Source: Bog-375 sp049587755 (GTDB taxonomy: Bacteria; Acidobacteriota; Terriglobia; Bryobacterales; Bryobacteraceae). Taken from it: 64,000 nt of DNA. Location: positions 1 through 64,000 of the forward strand of contig JBAVEN010000003.1 in NCBI GenBank assembly GCA_049587755.1. Direction: 5' to 3'. This document shows positions 25,794-35,138 of the stretch, one piece after another; positions within the stretch are counted from its first letter, which is position 1, and each line of letters begins with the position of its first letter. A model generated the notes under the pieces. That model was not told where the DNA came from and ran no database searches. It was given only the letters and a program-made list of their open reading frames with translations. Position numbers and translations under genes: made by a program.

Positions 25794-26942
25794 TCACTTC
25801 GCGCGTTGGTTCTTGACGGCCTTCTCCCGCTGCAAAATGGAATGGAGGAATGCGACTTCCTCGGGCGAATAGGGCGTGCCGTCCGGGTGGAAGATATCGT
25901 GGAACCAGACTGCGGGCTGGCGGTTGATGTATGGCTTCTGCCAGGAATCCCATGGCAGGTAGGTCTGCGTTTTTCCCGCGACAAGCCCCCAATTGTAGGC
26001 GCCGATGTTGTGCTTCTTGGCGATCGGCAGGATGCTCTGAAACGTGCTGCCGTTGGGCCGCGCCATGTACTCGGTGCATAGGATAGGGCGTTGCAAGGCC
26101 TCCAGCCAGACCACGCGCTGTTCGAATTCCGCGGGTTTCGCGTAGCTGTGGAAGCTGATGATGTCGGAATTGTCGAGCTGGATTTTCTCGATTGCAGTCA
26201 GCTTGCTGGGGCTCGACCAATCGCCGTGCCAAAGGCCGGTGGTCAGCGGCTGCTGGGGCAACCCGGCGCGCGCGTAAGTGAAAACCTGCGGCAACAGCGC
26301 CTCCACCAACGCGAGCTTGTTGGCCGGCTCGGTGGGGCCGTAGCTGCCCTCGTTGGTGTTGTCCGGCTCGTTCCACAGGTCCCAGGCAACCACGCGCTTA
26401 TCGTCTCCGAAATCCCGGATGATGTGCTGCACGTAGGCGAGCACGCTGTCGTATTCCTTGGGGTTCATCAAGTACGGCGCACCGGGACTTTGCACCCACC
26501 GTGAATTATGGATGCCAGGCTGCGGCGGACGCTGCGGGCCGATTTCGGGGAAAGGGTCCCAACACGAATCGAAGAGCACGAACAGGGTCTTGATGTGGTG
26601 CCTCTCGGCGATCTTGAGGAACACGTTGATGCGCCGCTCGAACCCGGCTGCATCCTCGCGCCAGACCAGGTAGTGCAGAAACACGCGCACCGTGTTCATT
26701 CCGAGCCCTTCGGCCAGCCCCAGCTCGCGATCGATCGTGGTCGGATCGAACGTGTCCGCCTGCCACATCTCCAGTTCGTTGGAGGCGGTGGAGGGAATGA
26801 AGTTCGCGCCCACCAACCAGGCTTCGCGCGCGTACCACTGCCGGGCCTCCGCTTCCGTCCAATGCCGTTGGTCCCGATTCCGTTTCTGCCCAAGTAGGGA
26901 AAGCCCGAGTAGGAGAAACACTCCGATTCGCCAAGGTCTCAT
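25794..26942 (-). CDS. GH5-like glycoside hydrolase (possible xylanase/mannanase)
   Basis: 382-aa secreted TIM-barrel hydrolase. The start is the ATG at 26940-26942 with GGCGAG upstream and a TACAAT box at 26958-26963. A signal peptide precedes QKRNRDQRHW. The acid/base Glu192 lies in DLWNEPDN and the nucleophile Glu291 in ILCTEYMARPNG, and SFHSYAKPAEF fits the substrate cleft. It resembles acidobacterial proteins annotated as 1,4-beta-xylanase although the fold is GH-A/GH5-like. The longer open frame upstream is spurious. Confidence 0.83.
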   Translation of the reverse strand: MRPWRIGVFLLLGLSLLGQKRNRDQRHWTEAEARQWYAREAWLVGANFIPSTASNELEMWQADTFDPTTIDRELGLAEGLGMNTVRVFLHYLVWREDAAGFERRINVFLKIAERHHIKTLFVLFDSCWDPFPEIGPQRPPQPGIHNSRWVQSPGAPYLMNPKEYDSVLAYVQHIIRDFGDDKRVVAWDLWNEPDNTNEGSYGPTEPANKLALVEALLPQVFTYARAGLPQQPLTTGLWHGDWSSPSKLTAIEKIQLDNSDIISFHSYAKPAEFEQRVVWLEALQRPILCTEYMARPNGSTFQSILPIAKKHNIGAYNWGLVAGKTQTYLPWDSWQKPYINRQPAVWFHDIFHPDGTPYSPEEVAFLHSILQREKAVKNQRAK

Positions 26943-27010
26943 GTTGTGCTCGCCTTGATTGTAGCGTAGCGTGACGCAGGTACCCGGCGTGCCGATAGCC
27001 GGCCGCATGA

Positions 27011-27048
27011 CGCCCCTACGGGGCGGTTGGCAGGTCGGGGACCTGGCC
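27011..27048. repeat. Pair of intergenic hairpins
   Basis: CGCCCC TAC GGGGCG (27011-27025) is followed by GGCAGGTCGGGGACCTGGCC (27029-27048). They sit between two minus-strand genes. The second belongs to a loose GGCAGGT...ACCTGCC family also present at 45821-45838 and 49561-49581. No U-tract follows on the minus strand, so they are not simple terminators. Confidence 0.55.
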
Positions 27049-27064
27049 GGGGGCCTGCGCCACT

Positions 27065-28318
27065 TTACTTTTGCGGCAGGTTTTGCCTCAAGAAGTCGAG
27101 CACCTTGGGGATGGCGTCGAGGGAGGATTCGGCGTTGCCTTGTGGCGAGCCGCCGACGTTCACGTCGCGGCCGGAAATGGGCTGACTGACTGTCCCCTGC
27201 CAGGTGGGAACGATTTCGGGCCGGCAGGCGACGTGTCCGGCGTGCGGATATTTCAAATGCTCGACGCTGTAGGCGAAGTGATGGCGCTGAAGGCGTGTAA
27301 CCACGGAATCCGCCATGGAGGATGACGGCCAGACGCCGTCCGCCTGGCCGGAAATCAACAGCAGCGGTCCCTGGGTGTTTTCCACGGCGATAGCGGCCGC
27401 CGCCGGCACCGCTCCCGGGTTCCAACGAAAGGCCAGCGGCCTTCCCTGCCAAGTCCACGCGTAAGGCACCTGGGTGAAGCCGCAACAGGCGCGATTGCGG
27501 ACGTTGGACGGCACGTACGCCACCACGGCTCGGATCTGCGGGTACATAGATCCGAGCTGCAGCGCCAATTCGCCGCCGCGCGAGGTGCCCATCACGGCAA
27601 TACGGTCCGCCACGATTTCCGGCCGCTGGGCCATCCACCCCAGCGCGCGGCCGAAGTATTCGAGCGGAATTGCGGCGAGCAGTTTCGGCAAATCGTCAAA
27701 GTGAAAGTAGGCCAGCGCGAGCGCGGCATAACCGTGCGAGGCAAGCCAGGCCGCGCGGCGGCCGGGATAGCCTCCTTCCGATCCGCCCAGAACCAACACA
27801 CCCGGATGGGGCGCGTTACCGGGCGGCAGGTAAAGCATGCCGCGCAGATCGCCGTCGCGCACCAGAATATGACTCACGCCTTCAGCCAGCGCCACCTGCT
27901 CCAGGCGTGCGGTGGAAAGCTGTTCGCCTTTGCGGATCAAATGGAATTCGATGGTCTGGGGCGCAAACGCTCTCGGCGGTCGATAGCGGCCTTCCTTGCG
28001 CGAATGCGGCATCATGGACCAGACCAGGCCCATGGCCGAAACTTCTTTGTAGGAGCCGGCAAGGGGCGCCTGGAGAGAAGAATCGATGTTGCCCTGGGCG
28101 TCGGCGGCGAAGTCGGCCTGGGATGTCCATTGCTCATCGGCTCCGTCGACCAATTCGGCGCGGATGGTTACGCGCTCATTCGGTTGGAGTCCAGTGGCGC
28201 GAACGGTGGCCGGTTGATCCACCATGACGCGATCCGGTTCGACTTTTAGCGCCTGGCCGTGAAGATGGGAGACCGCGCCGAAGCAGAAGCAAGCCGCGAC
28301 CGCAGATATCAGCTTCAT
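27065..28318 (-). CDS. BAAT/acyl-CoA thioesterase-type alpha/beta hydrolase
   Basis: 417 aa with a signal peptide (1-22). The N-terminal domain (about 25-130) matches the acyl-CoA thioester hydrolase/bile-acid transferase N-terminal beta domain. The C-terminal BAAT_C hydrolase has the nucleophile Ser246 in GTSRGGELAL, Asp327 in SGQADGVWPS and His362 in HAGHVA. The GGSEGGYPGRRAAWLASHGY oxyanion region is typical. Despite the family name, bacterial members are secreted esterases or thioesterases of unknown substrate. Confidence 0.85.
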   Translation of the reverse strand: MKLISAVAACFCFGAVSHLHGQALKVEPDRVMVDQPATVRATGLQPNERVTIRAELVDGADEQWTSQADFAADAQGNIDSSLQAPLAGSYKEVSAMGLVWSMMPHSRKEGRYRPPRAFAPQTIEFHLIRKGEQLSTARLEQVALAEGVSHILVRDGDLRGMLYLPPGNAPHPGVLVLGGSEGGYPGRRAAWLASHGYAALALAYFHFDDLPKLLAAIPLEYFGRALGWMAQRPEIVADRIAVMGTSRGGELALQLGSMYPQIRAVVAYVPSNVRNRACCGFTQVPYAWTWQGRPLAFRWNPGAVPAAAAIAVENTQGPLLLISGQADGVWPSSSMADSVVTRLQRHHFAYSVEHLKYPHAGHVACRPEIVPTWQGTVSQPISGRDVNVGGSPQGNAESSLDAIPKVLDFLRQNLPQK

Positions 28319-28354
28319 GGCAGTCGAACCGATGGGGTGCGCAGGGGCGCGGGA

Positions 28355-28585
28355 TTACACCTTGGGCTTGGGGGGCGGTAATTCGCGCGCCACCACGGCG
28401 TCGGTAAAGCCGGTGGTTTTGTGCGAGCCATCGCAAAACGGTTTGTTGGCCGAGTGCCCACAGCGGCACAGGCCGATTTGCGTGCGGCCGGCGAGGCCAA
28501 AGGCGGTGCCGTTGGGGTCCACGATTTCAAACTCGCCCTCGATGCGAATCGGGCCATTGCTGAACACGGTGACTTTGGATGGCAT
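28355..28585 (-). CDS. CDGSH-type iron-sulfur protein
   Basis: 76 aa with one CDGSH motif: Cys40, Cys42, Cys51 and His55 in CRCGHSANKPFCDGSH, ligating a [2Fe-2S] cluster with one histidine. A short N-terminal beta domain (GPIRIEGEFEIVDPNG) precedes it. Redox or cluster-transfer roles are known for the family (mitoNEET-like). It starts 35 bp upstream of no other gene; the DUF4159 gene ends 35 bp away in the same direction. Confidence 0.92.
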   Translation of the reverse strand: MPSKVTVFSNGPIRIEGEFEIVDPNGTAFGLAGRTQIGLCRCGHSANKPFCDGSHKTTGFTDAVVARELPPPKPKV

Positions 28586-28620
28586 GAGGCATTCAGGATA
28601 TCAAAGACGGGCGCGCGCGA

Positions 28621-29481
28621 TCAGTGGGTCATGGCGTAAACCACGTAATTGACGCCGATGCGGATGCCCAAGGCGGAGAATTTCTCGGGGTAGTCGGGAT
28701 CGTCGGCCCACTCCCAGGAATCGCCGATGTCGGAATTGAATGAGATGGCCACCATCACGCGACCCTTATCGTCGTAAACGCCGAGCCAATGGGCGACGGT
28801 GCCGAGGGCGCGGCGGCGGAACATGCCACGGTTTGGGTTCAAGGCCCATTGGCCCAGCACCTGGAAACGGTCGTCGAGGTTATAGACGGTGTGGAAGATG
28901 GGGTCGTCGTTGGGCATGTCGACCACCGGGCGATCCGGGAGCACGGCCTTCATGGTCTCATCGAAGCGGGCGTATTCCTCTGGCCCCCAAAAATCGTCGA
29001 GCATCAGGAAGCCGCCGCGCAGCAGGTACTCGCGCAAAGTGAGGGCCTGGGCCGCGGTGAGCTTCCAGTCGCCCATCTCGCCGGCGTTCATCCACGGCCA
29101 GTTGAAGAAGTCGTCGGTGTCATCGGGATTGACCGGCTGCTCGACGCTGCGCACGTGGATGCGTGTGAGGCGCCGGAGCGCCTGGGCGAAGTGGCGGTCG
29201 GCGCGCGGGTAATCCTGGGTCCAACTGGTGCCGCCTTCGCGCCAGTCAAGCCGGCCGCGCCGGCCGAACCGTCCCCAATTGCCGAATAGGGCGTTGGGAT
29301 GCTCGGGGTACATCAGGCGGGCGAACACCCACTCGGTTTTCTCCCGCCAGTCGGGGGGCATGGGGATGGCGTCATAGCCCTCCATGCTGATGTACTGGCG
29401 GAATGGCCGTTGGAAGGCGTAGACCGCGCTGAGGAGGGCTAAACCGCATGCCGCGCACAGCAGCGGCGTTGGAACGCGCAT
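28621..29481 (-). CDS. DUF4159 domain protein
   Basis: 286 aa from the ATG at 29479-29481 with a signal/anchor segment (MRVPTPLLCAACGLALLSAV). The DUF4159 core follows: FARLMYPEHPNALFGNW near residue 55, GGTSWTQDYPRADRHFAQAL, the strand-turn LREYLLRGGFLMLDDFWGPE, and the terminal IGVNYVVYAMTH. This is a class-I-glutamine-amidotransferase-like flavodoxin fold of unknown function, common in Acidobacteria and Planctomycetes. A GTG/ATG extension to 29613 is possible but poorly composed. Confidence 0.85.
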   Translation of the reverse strand: MRVPTPLLCAACGLALLSAVYAFQRPFRQYISMEGYDAIPMPPDWREKTEWVFARLMYPEHPNALFGNWGRFGRRGRLDWREGGTSWTQDYPRADRHFAQALRRLTRIHVRSVEQPVNPDDTDDFFNWPWMNAGEMGDWKLTAAQALTLREYLLRGGFLMLDDFWGPEEYARFDETMKAVLPDRPVVDMPNDDPIFHTVYNLDDRFQVLGQWALNPNRGMFRRRALGTVAHWLGVYDDKGRVMVAISFNSDIGDSWEWADDPDYPEKFSALGIRIGVNYVVYAMTH

Positions 29482-29636
29482 ACCCAGAGTCTTTCCGCAG
29501 GATAGCATCAAACCGGGCGAGGCTTCGGCGAGGGCTGACGACCTGCGCGACAGCCGGCGTATTCCCCACGGAGCCGATGTAACGCCATGCGGAGCTAATG
29601 CCGACGTTCGCATGCTATGCTCGCAGCATAAACAAG

Positions 29637-31337
29637 ATGCATTGCTTCAAGAGGCCGTATTTGGCGGTGCCAGCCGTGCTTGCCTTTTTCGGCCCGGCGA
29701 CGGCTCAGTCCATCGCGCCCGACGAGATGCATGCGCGTACCTTTCCCTACCTGCCTCCATCGACGGTCACGTTGCGCACCCAGGTGGACCTGGTGGAGGT
29801 TCCGGTGGTGGTCCGCGATGGGCAGCGCCGCGCGGTTGCCGGTCTCACACGGGACGACTTCGAAATCTACGACGCCGGGAAGAAACAGACAATCACAGCC
29901 TTCTCGGTGCAACATTTCACGCCACAGGGGGACACCAGTAGCGGCACGAAGCCGGCTGCTGTCGCGGCAGCGTCCGCTGACGTCGCGGCGACGAAAGGCG
30001 AATCGCGGCCCCGCTTCGTGGCACTTTGCTTCGACGATCTGAACACCGACGTGATCGCCTTGAAGCCGGTCAAGAAGGCGGCTGAACAATTCGTCAAAAC
30101 CGCCCTGGCACCGGACGACCGCGTGGCGGTAGTCACTACGGCACAGCCGCAGGATTCCGAGTTCACCGGGGATGTGCCAAAGCTGGTCGAGCAGATCGCC
30201 AAGGTTACCGCCCATCAGAGATTCACCCCTGATTCCTCGCAAGAGTGCCCCCCCATCTCGCCCTATGAGGCGTACCTGATCGTCAATTACCTGGATAAAG
30301 ACCTACTGAGCGCCAAAACGGACGAATGTTCAGCCTGCCAGCACACTCCGTGTCCCGAGAACCAGGTGATGGCTCGTTCACGGGTTATCTGGGAGCGCGG
30401 GCTGGGTAACTCAAGGAACACGCTGCGCGTGGTCGAAAGCATGGTGGATGCCATGGCGAAATTGCCGGGACAGCGCACGATTTTGCTGACCTCCGCGGGA
30501 TTTCTTGCGGGCAACCTGGAGGTCGACCTGGAGCGGTTGATGGCCAAGGCGCTGCACACGGAAGTAGTGATCAACACTCTGGACGCCAAGCGGCTGCACT
30601 CGGTCATTCCGGCAGGTGAGGCTTCCCAGCGTGAGGGTGGATTCATAGAGGCGAAGATGGCGGAGAGGACGGCGCAGGCGGGGGACGACGCAATGGCGGT
30701 TCTGGCCTCTGGCACGGGTGGCACGTTCTGCCGCAACAGCAACGATCTGGCGCGGGGCTTCCGGGAGTTGGGCATGGTGCCGGAGACCATGTACGTACTC
30801 GGCTTCGCGCCTTCGGACGTGGTGGCCGACGGGCGTTTTCACACCCTGAAAGTGCGGCTCGCCGCCGGCAAACGGTATTCGCTGCAGGCCCGGTTGGGCT
30901 ACACGGCGCCCTCGGCCCAGGCTGCCGCGTCAGCATCGCCGCTATCCAGGTTGGACAGTGAAGTGACGGCCTCGGACACCATCACGGACTTGCCCGCATG
31001 GTTCACTTGGGAGCAGTGGGCGGGGTTGCCGGGCGTTGCAATGGTCGCGCACTTGGACGTCAAACGCTTGCGTTTCGTGACCAGTCACAACCGCCGGGCG
31101 CAGAGGTTGATCATTGTGGGGGTTCTGCTGGATAGCCGCGGCAGCTTCGTGACGGGCAAGGAGAGCGAGGTAGAGCTGAATTTCACGGATCCGACTTTCG
31201 CGCGGTTGGCGAAGACCGGCCTCACTGCCGCCATGACACTCCAAGCACCTCCGGGCAACTACTCCGTGCGCGCGGTGGCGCTGGATGCCCTGGAAGGCAA
31301 GCTGGCGGCGGCGAGCGCAACCGTGCAGATCAAGTAG
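29637..31337 (+). CDS. VWFA-related acidobacterial-domain protein
   Basis: 566-aa secreted protein. The ATG at 29637 begins a signal peptide (AVPAVLAFFGPATAQ). Next comes a short domain with VDLVEVPVVVRDGQRRAVAG and LTRDDFEIYDAGKKQTITAF, the hallmark of TIGR03436. A von Willebrand A fold (RPRFVALCFDDLNTDVIALK, DRVAVVTTAQPQ, LPGQRTILLTSAGF) follows, with its MIDAS-like DxxxT variant. The C-terminal part is beta-rich. The family is abundant in Solibacter-like genomes; its role is unknown, probably surface adhesion or protein-protein contact. Transcribed divergently from DUF4159. Confidence 0.85.
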   Translation: MHCFKRPYLAVPAVLAFFGPATAQSIAPDEMHARTFPYLPPSTVTLRTQVDLVEVPVVVRDGQRRAVAGLTRDDFEIYDAGKKQTITAFSVQHFTPQGDTSSGTKPAAVAAASADVAATKGESRPRFVALCFDDLNTDVIALKPVKKAAEQFVKTALAPDDRVAVVTTAQPQDSEFTGDVPKLVEQIAKVTAHQRFTPDSSQECPPISPYEAYLIVNYLDKDLLSAKTDECSACQHTPCPENQVMARSRVIWERGLGNSRNTLRVVESMVDAMAKLPGQRTILLTSAGFLAGNLEVDLERLMAKALHTEVVINTLDAKRLHSVIPAGEASQREGGFIEAKMAERTAQAGDDAMAVLASGTGGTFCRNSNDLARGFRELGMVPETMYVLGFAPSDVVADGRFHTLKVRLAAGKRYSLQARLGYTAPSAQAAASASPLSRLDSEVTASDTITDLPAWFTWEQWAGLPGVAMVAHLDVKRLRFVTSHNRRAQRLIIVGVLLDSRGSFVTGKESEVELNFTDPTFARLAKTGLTAAMTLQAPPGNYSVRAVALDALEGKLAAASATVQIK

Positions 31338-31398
31338 TGCGCTCGCATACCGTGGCAACTCCGAGGGACCAAATCGAGTCGCACACACGTTCGCCGGC

Positions 31399-32703
31399 TT
31401 ACCGCAACAGCGCTTCCAGCCGCGAACCGGCGCGCACGATGGTCTGGTTGCGCTCGGGCCCGGTGGAGACGGAGCCGATTTCCACGCCGGCGCGGCTTTC
31501 GAGAAACGCGAGGTAGTCCTTGGCGCGGGGGGGCAATTCGTCATAGGAAGACATGCCGAACGTGGACGTCTTCCAGCCGGGCAGGCACTCGTAGACCGGC
31601 TCGGCGTTTTCCATGCCGGCCACACGCGGCGGCATCTCCAACAGCTCCCGGCCGCCGGCGCGGTAGCCGACGCAGACGGGGATGGTATCGAACTCGTCGA
31701 GCACGTCCAGTTTGGTGACCACCAGGCTGTCAATGCCATTGATGGTTGCGGTGTAGCGCAGCAGCGGGGCGTCAAACCATCCGCAGCGCCGGGGCCGTCC
31801 GGTGACGGCGCCGAATTCGTTGCCACGGCGGCGGATCTGTTCGCCCTCCGGATCGCGCGCTTCGGTGGGAAACGGGCCGCCGCCGACGCGGGTGATATAG
31901 GCTTTGGAAACGCCAATCACGCCGCCAATCCGCGTGGGAGCGACGCCGGTGCCGGTGCAGGCTCCGCCGGCCGAGGCGCTCGACGAGGTGACGAACGGGT
32001 ATGTGCCGTGATCGATATCGAGCATGGTTCCCTGCGCGCCCTCAAACAAAACGCGCTGCCCCGCGCGGATGGCGCCATTGAGCAGCATGGCCGTATCGCA
32101 CACCATGGGGCGGATGCGTTCGGCCAGGATTTCGTAGCGGTCGCGGATGGCGTGCGCATCGTCTTCCTCGTCGATGCCGAAGGTGCGGGCGATGGCGTGC
32201 TTCTCCTCCATCAGGGAATCGTATTGGGCGCGGAAGGCGTCGCGGTCAAGCAGGTCGGCGACGCGAATGCCGCGGCGCGCGATTTTGTCTTCATAACACG
32301 GCCCGATGCCGCGCGACGTGGTGCCGATGGAGATGCGCCCGGGGCGCCCTTCGGACATGCGCTCCATCATACGATGTTGCGGGAACAGCACGTGGGCGCG
32401 ATTGCTGATGGCCAGATTGTGGGTGACGTCGACGCCGGCCGCTTCCAGAGTCTCGATTTCGTCGAGCAGCGCCGCCGGATCGAGCACCAGGCCGTTGCCG
32501 ATGACGGCCTTCTTCCCGGGCCGCAGAATGCCGCTGGGAATCAACTTGAGGATGAACTTCTTCAAGCCGATGAAGACGGTGTGGCCGGCGTTGTGCCCGC
32601 CCTGGTAGCGCGCCACGATGTCGAATCGATCGGAGAACAGGTCGACAATTTTGCCCTTGCCCTCGTCTCCCCACTGGGAGCCGAGGATGATGATATTTGC
32701 CAT
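31399..32703 (-). CDS. purA: Adenylosuccinate synthetase
   Basis: 434 aa, normal length. It begins ANIIILGSQWGDEGKGKIVD, the GTP P-loop with the catalytic Asp. HNAGHTVFIG, EGAQGTMLDIDHGTYPFVTS (GTP/IMP contacts) and the WGDEG-associated TGRPRRCGWFD are all present. It makes adenylosuccinate from IMP, aspartate and GTP in AMP synthesis. The ATG at 32701-32703 opens the conserved sequence. Confidence 0.97.
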   Translation of the reverse strand: MANIIILGSQWGDEGKGKIVDLFSDRFDIVARYQGGHNAGHTVFIGLKKFILKLIPSGILRPGKKAVIGNGLVLDPAALLDEIETLEAAGVDVTHNLAISNRAHVLFPQHRMMERMSEGRPGRISIGTTSRGIGPCYEDKIARRGIRVADLLDRDAFRAQYDSLMEEKHAIARTFGIDEEDDAHAIRDRYEILAERIRPMVCDTAMLLNGAIRAGQRVLFEGAQGTMLDIDHGTYPFVTSSSASAGGACTGTGVAPTRIGGVIGVSKAYITRVGGGPFPTEARDPEGEQIRRRGNEFGAVTGRPRRCGWFDAPLLRYTATINGIDSLVVTKLDVLDEFDTIPVCVGYRAGGRELLEMPPRVAGMENAEPVYECLPGWKTSTFGMSSYDELPPRAKDYLAFLESRAGVEIGSVSTGPERNQTIVRAGSRLEALLR

Positions 32704-32808
32704 GAAAAGCGAATCCAAACTATTCTAGCGTAGCGATGCCGCGCGAGCTATGTTCGGCACGGAAGGAGTGCGCGACACAGGGGCCGCAAGCAAGGGCAGG
32801 AAGCCCGC

Positions 32809-32828
32809 GGGCCGGGCATGCCCGGCCC
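32809..32828. repeat. 20-bp GC-rich palindrome
   Basis: GGGCCGGGCATGCCCGGCCC is a perfect palindrome between the divergent/convergent ends of purA and the NYN gene. Its 16-bp core GCCGGGCATGCCCGGC recurs exactly at 45767-45782 in a different intergenic gap. Confidence 0.6.
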
Positions 32829-32836
32829 CTGCAGAA

Positions 32837-34153
32837 TCACTGCACCGAGGGTTTTTTGCGCGGGCGGGAAACGCGCTTCTTTTGCGTACCATCGCCGGCG
32901 GTCTTGCGCGGGACGCGCGGGCGGCGCTGTACTTTGGGCGGCGGCGCGGGAATGGGAATCTCGCCGGTGGCGGTCGGCTGGCCGGGCACCAGGGGCTGCG
33001 GTTCGTCCTCTTCTTCCTCGATGTGCGGTTCCGGTTCGGGCTCCGGCGGCGCGGCGGGCGGATGGAACTCGGCGCCGAGGAAGACGATCAAGCCGCGTTC
33101 CTCATCGGCCTGAATGCGCACCAGGCTCTTGTCCTGCGCGTAGTTAAGCAGCTCGCTGAATTCCTGGAATCCGTATTGGCGCCAGTCGAAGGCGGGGTGG
33201 TCGCTCTTGACCCACTCGGCCAGATCGTCGGCCAGGGCACCGTTGTCCACATCCAGCCGATGAGTTTCGAGCACATCGCGGAGCAGCGGGATCGCCTCCT
33301 CCGGCTTGGCGCCGGGCTTCTCGGCCGCAACGCTGCCTTTGAGGCGAATCATGTAGCGGCCCTCGCCGCCCGAGACATCGACGAAGTCGGCCTTCTGCAG
33401 TTTCTCCACGAAGTCGGTGAAGGAACTGGCGCCGTAGGCCTTCTCATTGAACGTGGAATCGAGCTGCAGCATGGTGGACTTGAGCAAGCCGAGCTGCGGC
33501 CGCACTTCGCGCCGCTCGAGCACGCCCAAGGCGCGTTCCACCAGCGGCATGGACTGGCTCAGATCAAGCGCTACCCGCTTGTGTTGCGAGCGCTGCTGCG
33601 GCGGCTGCGCCTGTTGCTGCGGCAGCGGTTGCAGATGCTGCTGCTTTTCGACCGGCGGCCGCTCATGCGAGCGCGAGCGGGGAGCATCGTCGATGATGGC
33701 TTCATAGGCGATGAATTCGTGGCAGTTCTTTTGCAGAATTGTGCTGGTGAAAGCGCGTCCGCCCACCACGAAGATGCGCTTGTCGTACTGTTTGAGCTTG
33801 TTCACCAGCGCGATGAAATCGCTATCGCCGCTGACGATGGCGAAAGCATTGATATGGTCGTGGGTGAAGGCCATTTCCAGCGCGTCGAGCGCGAGGTTGA
33901 TGTCGGCGCCGTTCTTGTCGCCGCGCGGCGAAGGGTCGCGCTGCACCATTTGGACGGCGTGTTCGGAGAGAGGCCGCGTGGCCGCTTCCTGTCTGCCCCA
34001 GTTCGCATAAGCGAACTTGGTGACGATTTCGCCGCGTTCCTTGAGCGCGTCCAACACCGCCGCCACGTCGAATTCGCGGTGCAGTGTGGACTTGACGCCG
34101 ATCTCGATGTTATCGAAATCAATAAACACGGCGATCTTTAGTTTTTGTTCCAT
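32837..34153 (-). CDS. NYN-domain nuclease with two OST-HTH (LOTUS) domains
   Basis: 438 aa. The start is the ATG at 34151-34153 behind AAGGAAA. The N-terminal NYN/PIN-like domain (about 1-165) carries the acidic residues in FIDFDNIE, GADINLALDAL and SGDSDFIALVNKL expected for a metal-dependent RNase. A Gln-rich linker follows. Two OST-HTH domains come next (about 225-300, with SSFTDFVEKLQKADFVDVSG; about 312-385, with WRQYGFQEFSELLNYAQDK). The tail is Pro/Glu-rich, then a basic patch. The layout recalls Limkain/MARF1-type RNA-binding proteins; in bacteria the role is not established. Confidence 0.88.
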   Translation of the reverse strand: MEQKLKIAVFIDFDNIEIGVKSTLHREFDVAAVLDALKERGEIVTKFAYANWGRQEAATRPLSEHAVQMVQRDPSPRGDKNGADINLALDALEMAFTHDHINAFAIVSGDSDFIALVNKLKQYDKRIFVVGGRAFTSTILQKNCHEFIAYEAIIDDAPRSRSHERPPVEKQQHLQPLPQQQAQPPQQRSQHKRVALDLSQSMPLVERALGVLERREVRPQLGLLKSTMLQLDSTFNEKAYGASSFTDFVEKLQKADFVDVSGGEGRYMIRLKGSVAAEKPGAKPEEAIPLLRDVLETHRLDVDNGALADDLAEWVKSDHPAFDWRQYGFQEFSELLNYAQDKSLVRIQADEERGLIVFLGAEFHPPAAPPEPEPEPHIEEEEDEPQPLVPGQPTATGEIPIPAPPPKVQRRPRVPRKTAGDGTQKKRVSRPRKKPSVQ

Positions 34154-34469
34154 TCGTAATTTCCTTAAGTCTGGCAACCGGGTGTGGCGGGCCATTTTGT
34201 CCGCCGCCGAAGGCCGAAAGGGCATGCCGGCACGGCCAAAGCCGTGTCTCTGCCTCTTGCGTCAGTGTATCCCAAATCCAAGCGTTCCTGGGGCGGGCTG
34301 GCGCGCCGCGGTCCGCCCGGGACCAAGTACGGCGACGACGTGGGCTCTTAGACAAGCGCCGCGGGAGGACAAATGCGACGGCTTGGTGGTGTGATGGGCT
34401 GTTGTAGCCGGGAATCGGCAAATCCTTGACGGCCAGACATAGGCTACGCGGCAGGAGGGCTACAATACG
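34154..34469. other. Intergenic region between the NYN gene and a GNAT
   Basis: About 315 bp with no gene visible on either strand. It holds the leader of the minus-strand NYN gene and the upstream region of the GNAT gene, with a TTGACG at 34426-34431 and a TACAAT at 34461-34466 whose spacing (29 bp) does not fit one promoter. Small inverted repeats are present but no element I can name. Confidence 0.4.
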
Positions 34470-34976
34470 TTGAGCATGATGGCCCTGCAAATCAGGCGAG
34501 CTTCGCCGAGGGACGCTGCTGGCATCGTAGCAGTGCTTGAGGCTGTCGCCGCGGAGCGGGTTCACTCTGCGATTGATCGTGTGTGGACCGTCGACCAGGA
34601 AATGCGCTACCTCGAATCGCTTTCTCCCCGCGAGGCGTTTCACGTAGCCATCGATGTCGCGCAAGGCATTGTTGGTTTTCAGAGCCTCGACCTGTGGTCG
34701 CCTCAACTCAGTTCGATGGCACACGTCGGTCAAGTTGGAACGTTTCTATTGCGAAAATGGCGAGGGCAAGGTGTGGGTCGCCAATTGTGGAGCGTCACCG
34801 AATCGTTTGCCCGCGAGGCGGGGTATCGGAAGCTTGCAATTCAGGTTCGCGGATCGAATGTCGCCGCACAGGCGTTCTATCGCCATCTAGGCTTCTGCGA
34901 ATGCGGTCGGCTGACTAGCCAAGTGATGATTGACGGCGTTGAGGACGACGAAGTGCTGATGGAGTTCTTTTGCTAA
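34470..34976 (+). CDS. GNAT family N-acetyltransferase
   Basis: 168-aa acetyltransferase starting ALQIRRASPRDAAGIVAVLE. The acetyl-CoA loop LLRKWRGQGVGRQLW and the following helix are clear, and NVAAQAFYRHLGFCECGRL ends the fold. The start is TTG at 34470 (GGAGGG 10 nt upstream); an in-frame ATG at 34476 fits leaderless initiation from TACAAT at 34461 as an alternative. Substrate unknown. Confidence 0.85.
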   Translation: MSMMALQIRRASPRDAAGIVAVLEAVAAERVHSAIDRVWTVDQEMRYLESLSPREAFHVAIDVAQGIVGFQSLDLWSPQLSSMAHVGQVGTFLLRKWRGQGVGRQLWSVTESFAREAGYRKLAIQVRGSNVAAQAFYRHLGFCECGRLTSQVMIDGVEDDEVLMEFFC

Positions 34977-35138
34977 AGGGATGTCGCCCGGGCAGAGGCG
35001 TGAATCGATCCTCCCTGACGCCGAAGAGTTTAGTAGGCGCAGCTGTCGAGAGACCCCCGTCTGGCCAAGAATTGACTCAGTGCTCTTCATTTAATGAATA
35101 TGGCCGGTAAAGAGCGCCACCGGCGCGCACGGCGCCGC

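Noticed and set aside
24864..26376. Divergent or overlapping gene on the minus strand at 25576-26376
   Set aside because: Shadow of the GH5-like gene in another frame; it lacks the catalytic motifs present in the true frame.
31285..32733. Long plus-strand open frame opposite purA
   Set aside because: It is a shadow frame in GC-rich sequence; purA on the minus strand is certain and the opposite translation has no domain.
34426..34466. Promoter TTGACG/TACAAT before the GNAT gene
   Set aside because: The spacing of 29 bp is incompatible with one sigma-70 promoter, so I list only the elements and not a promoter.
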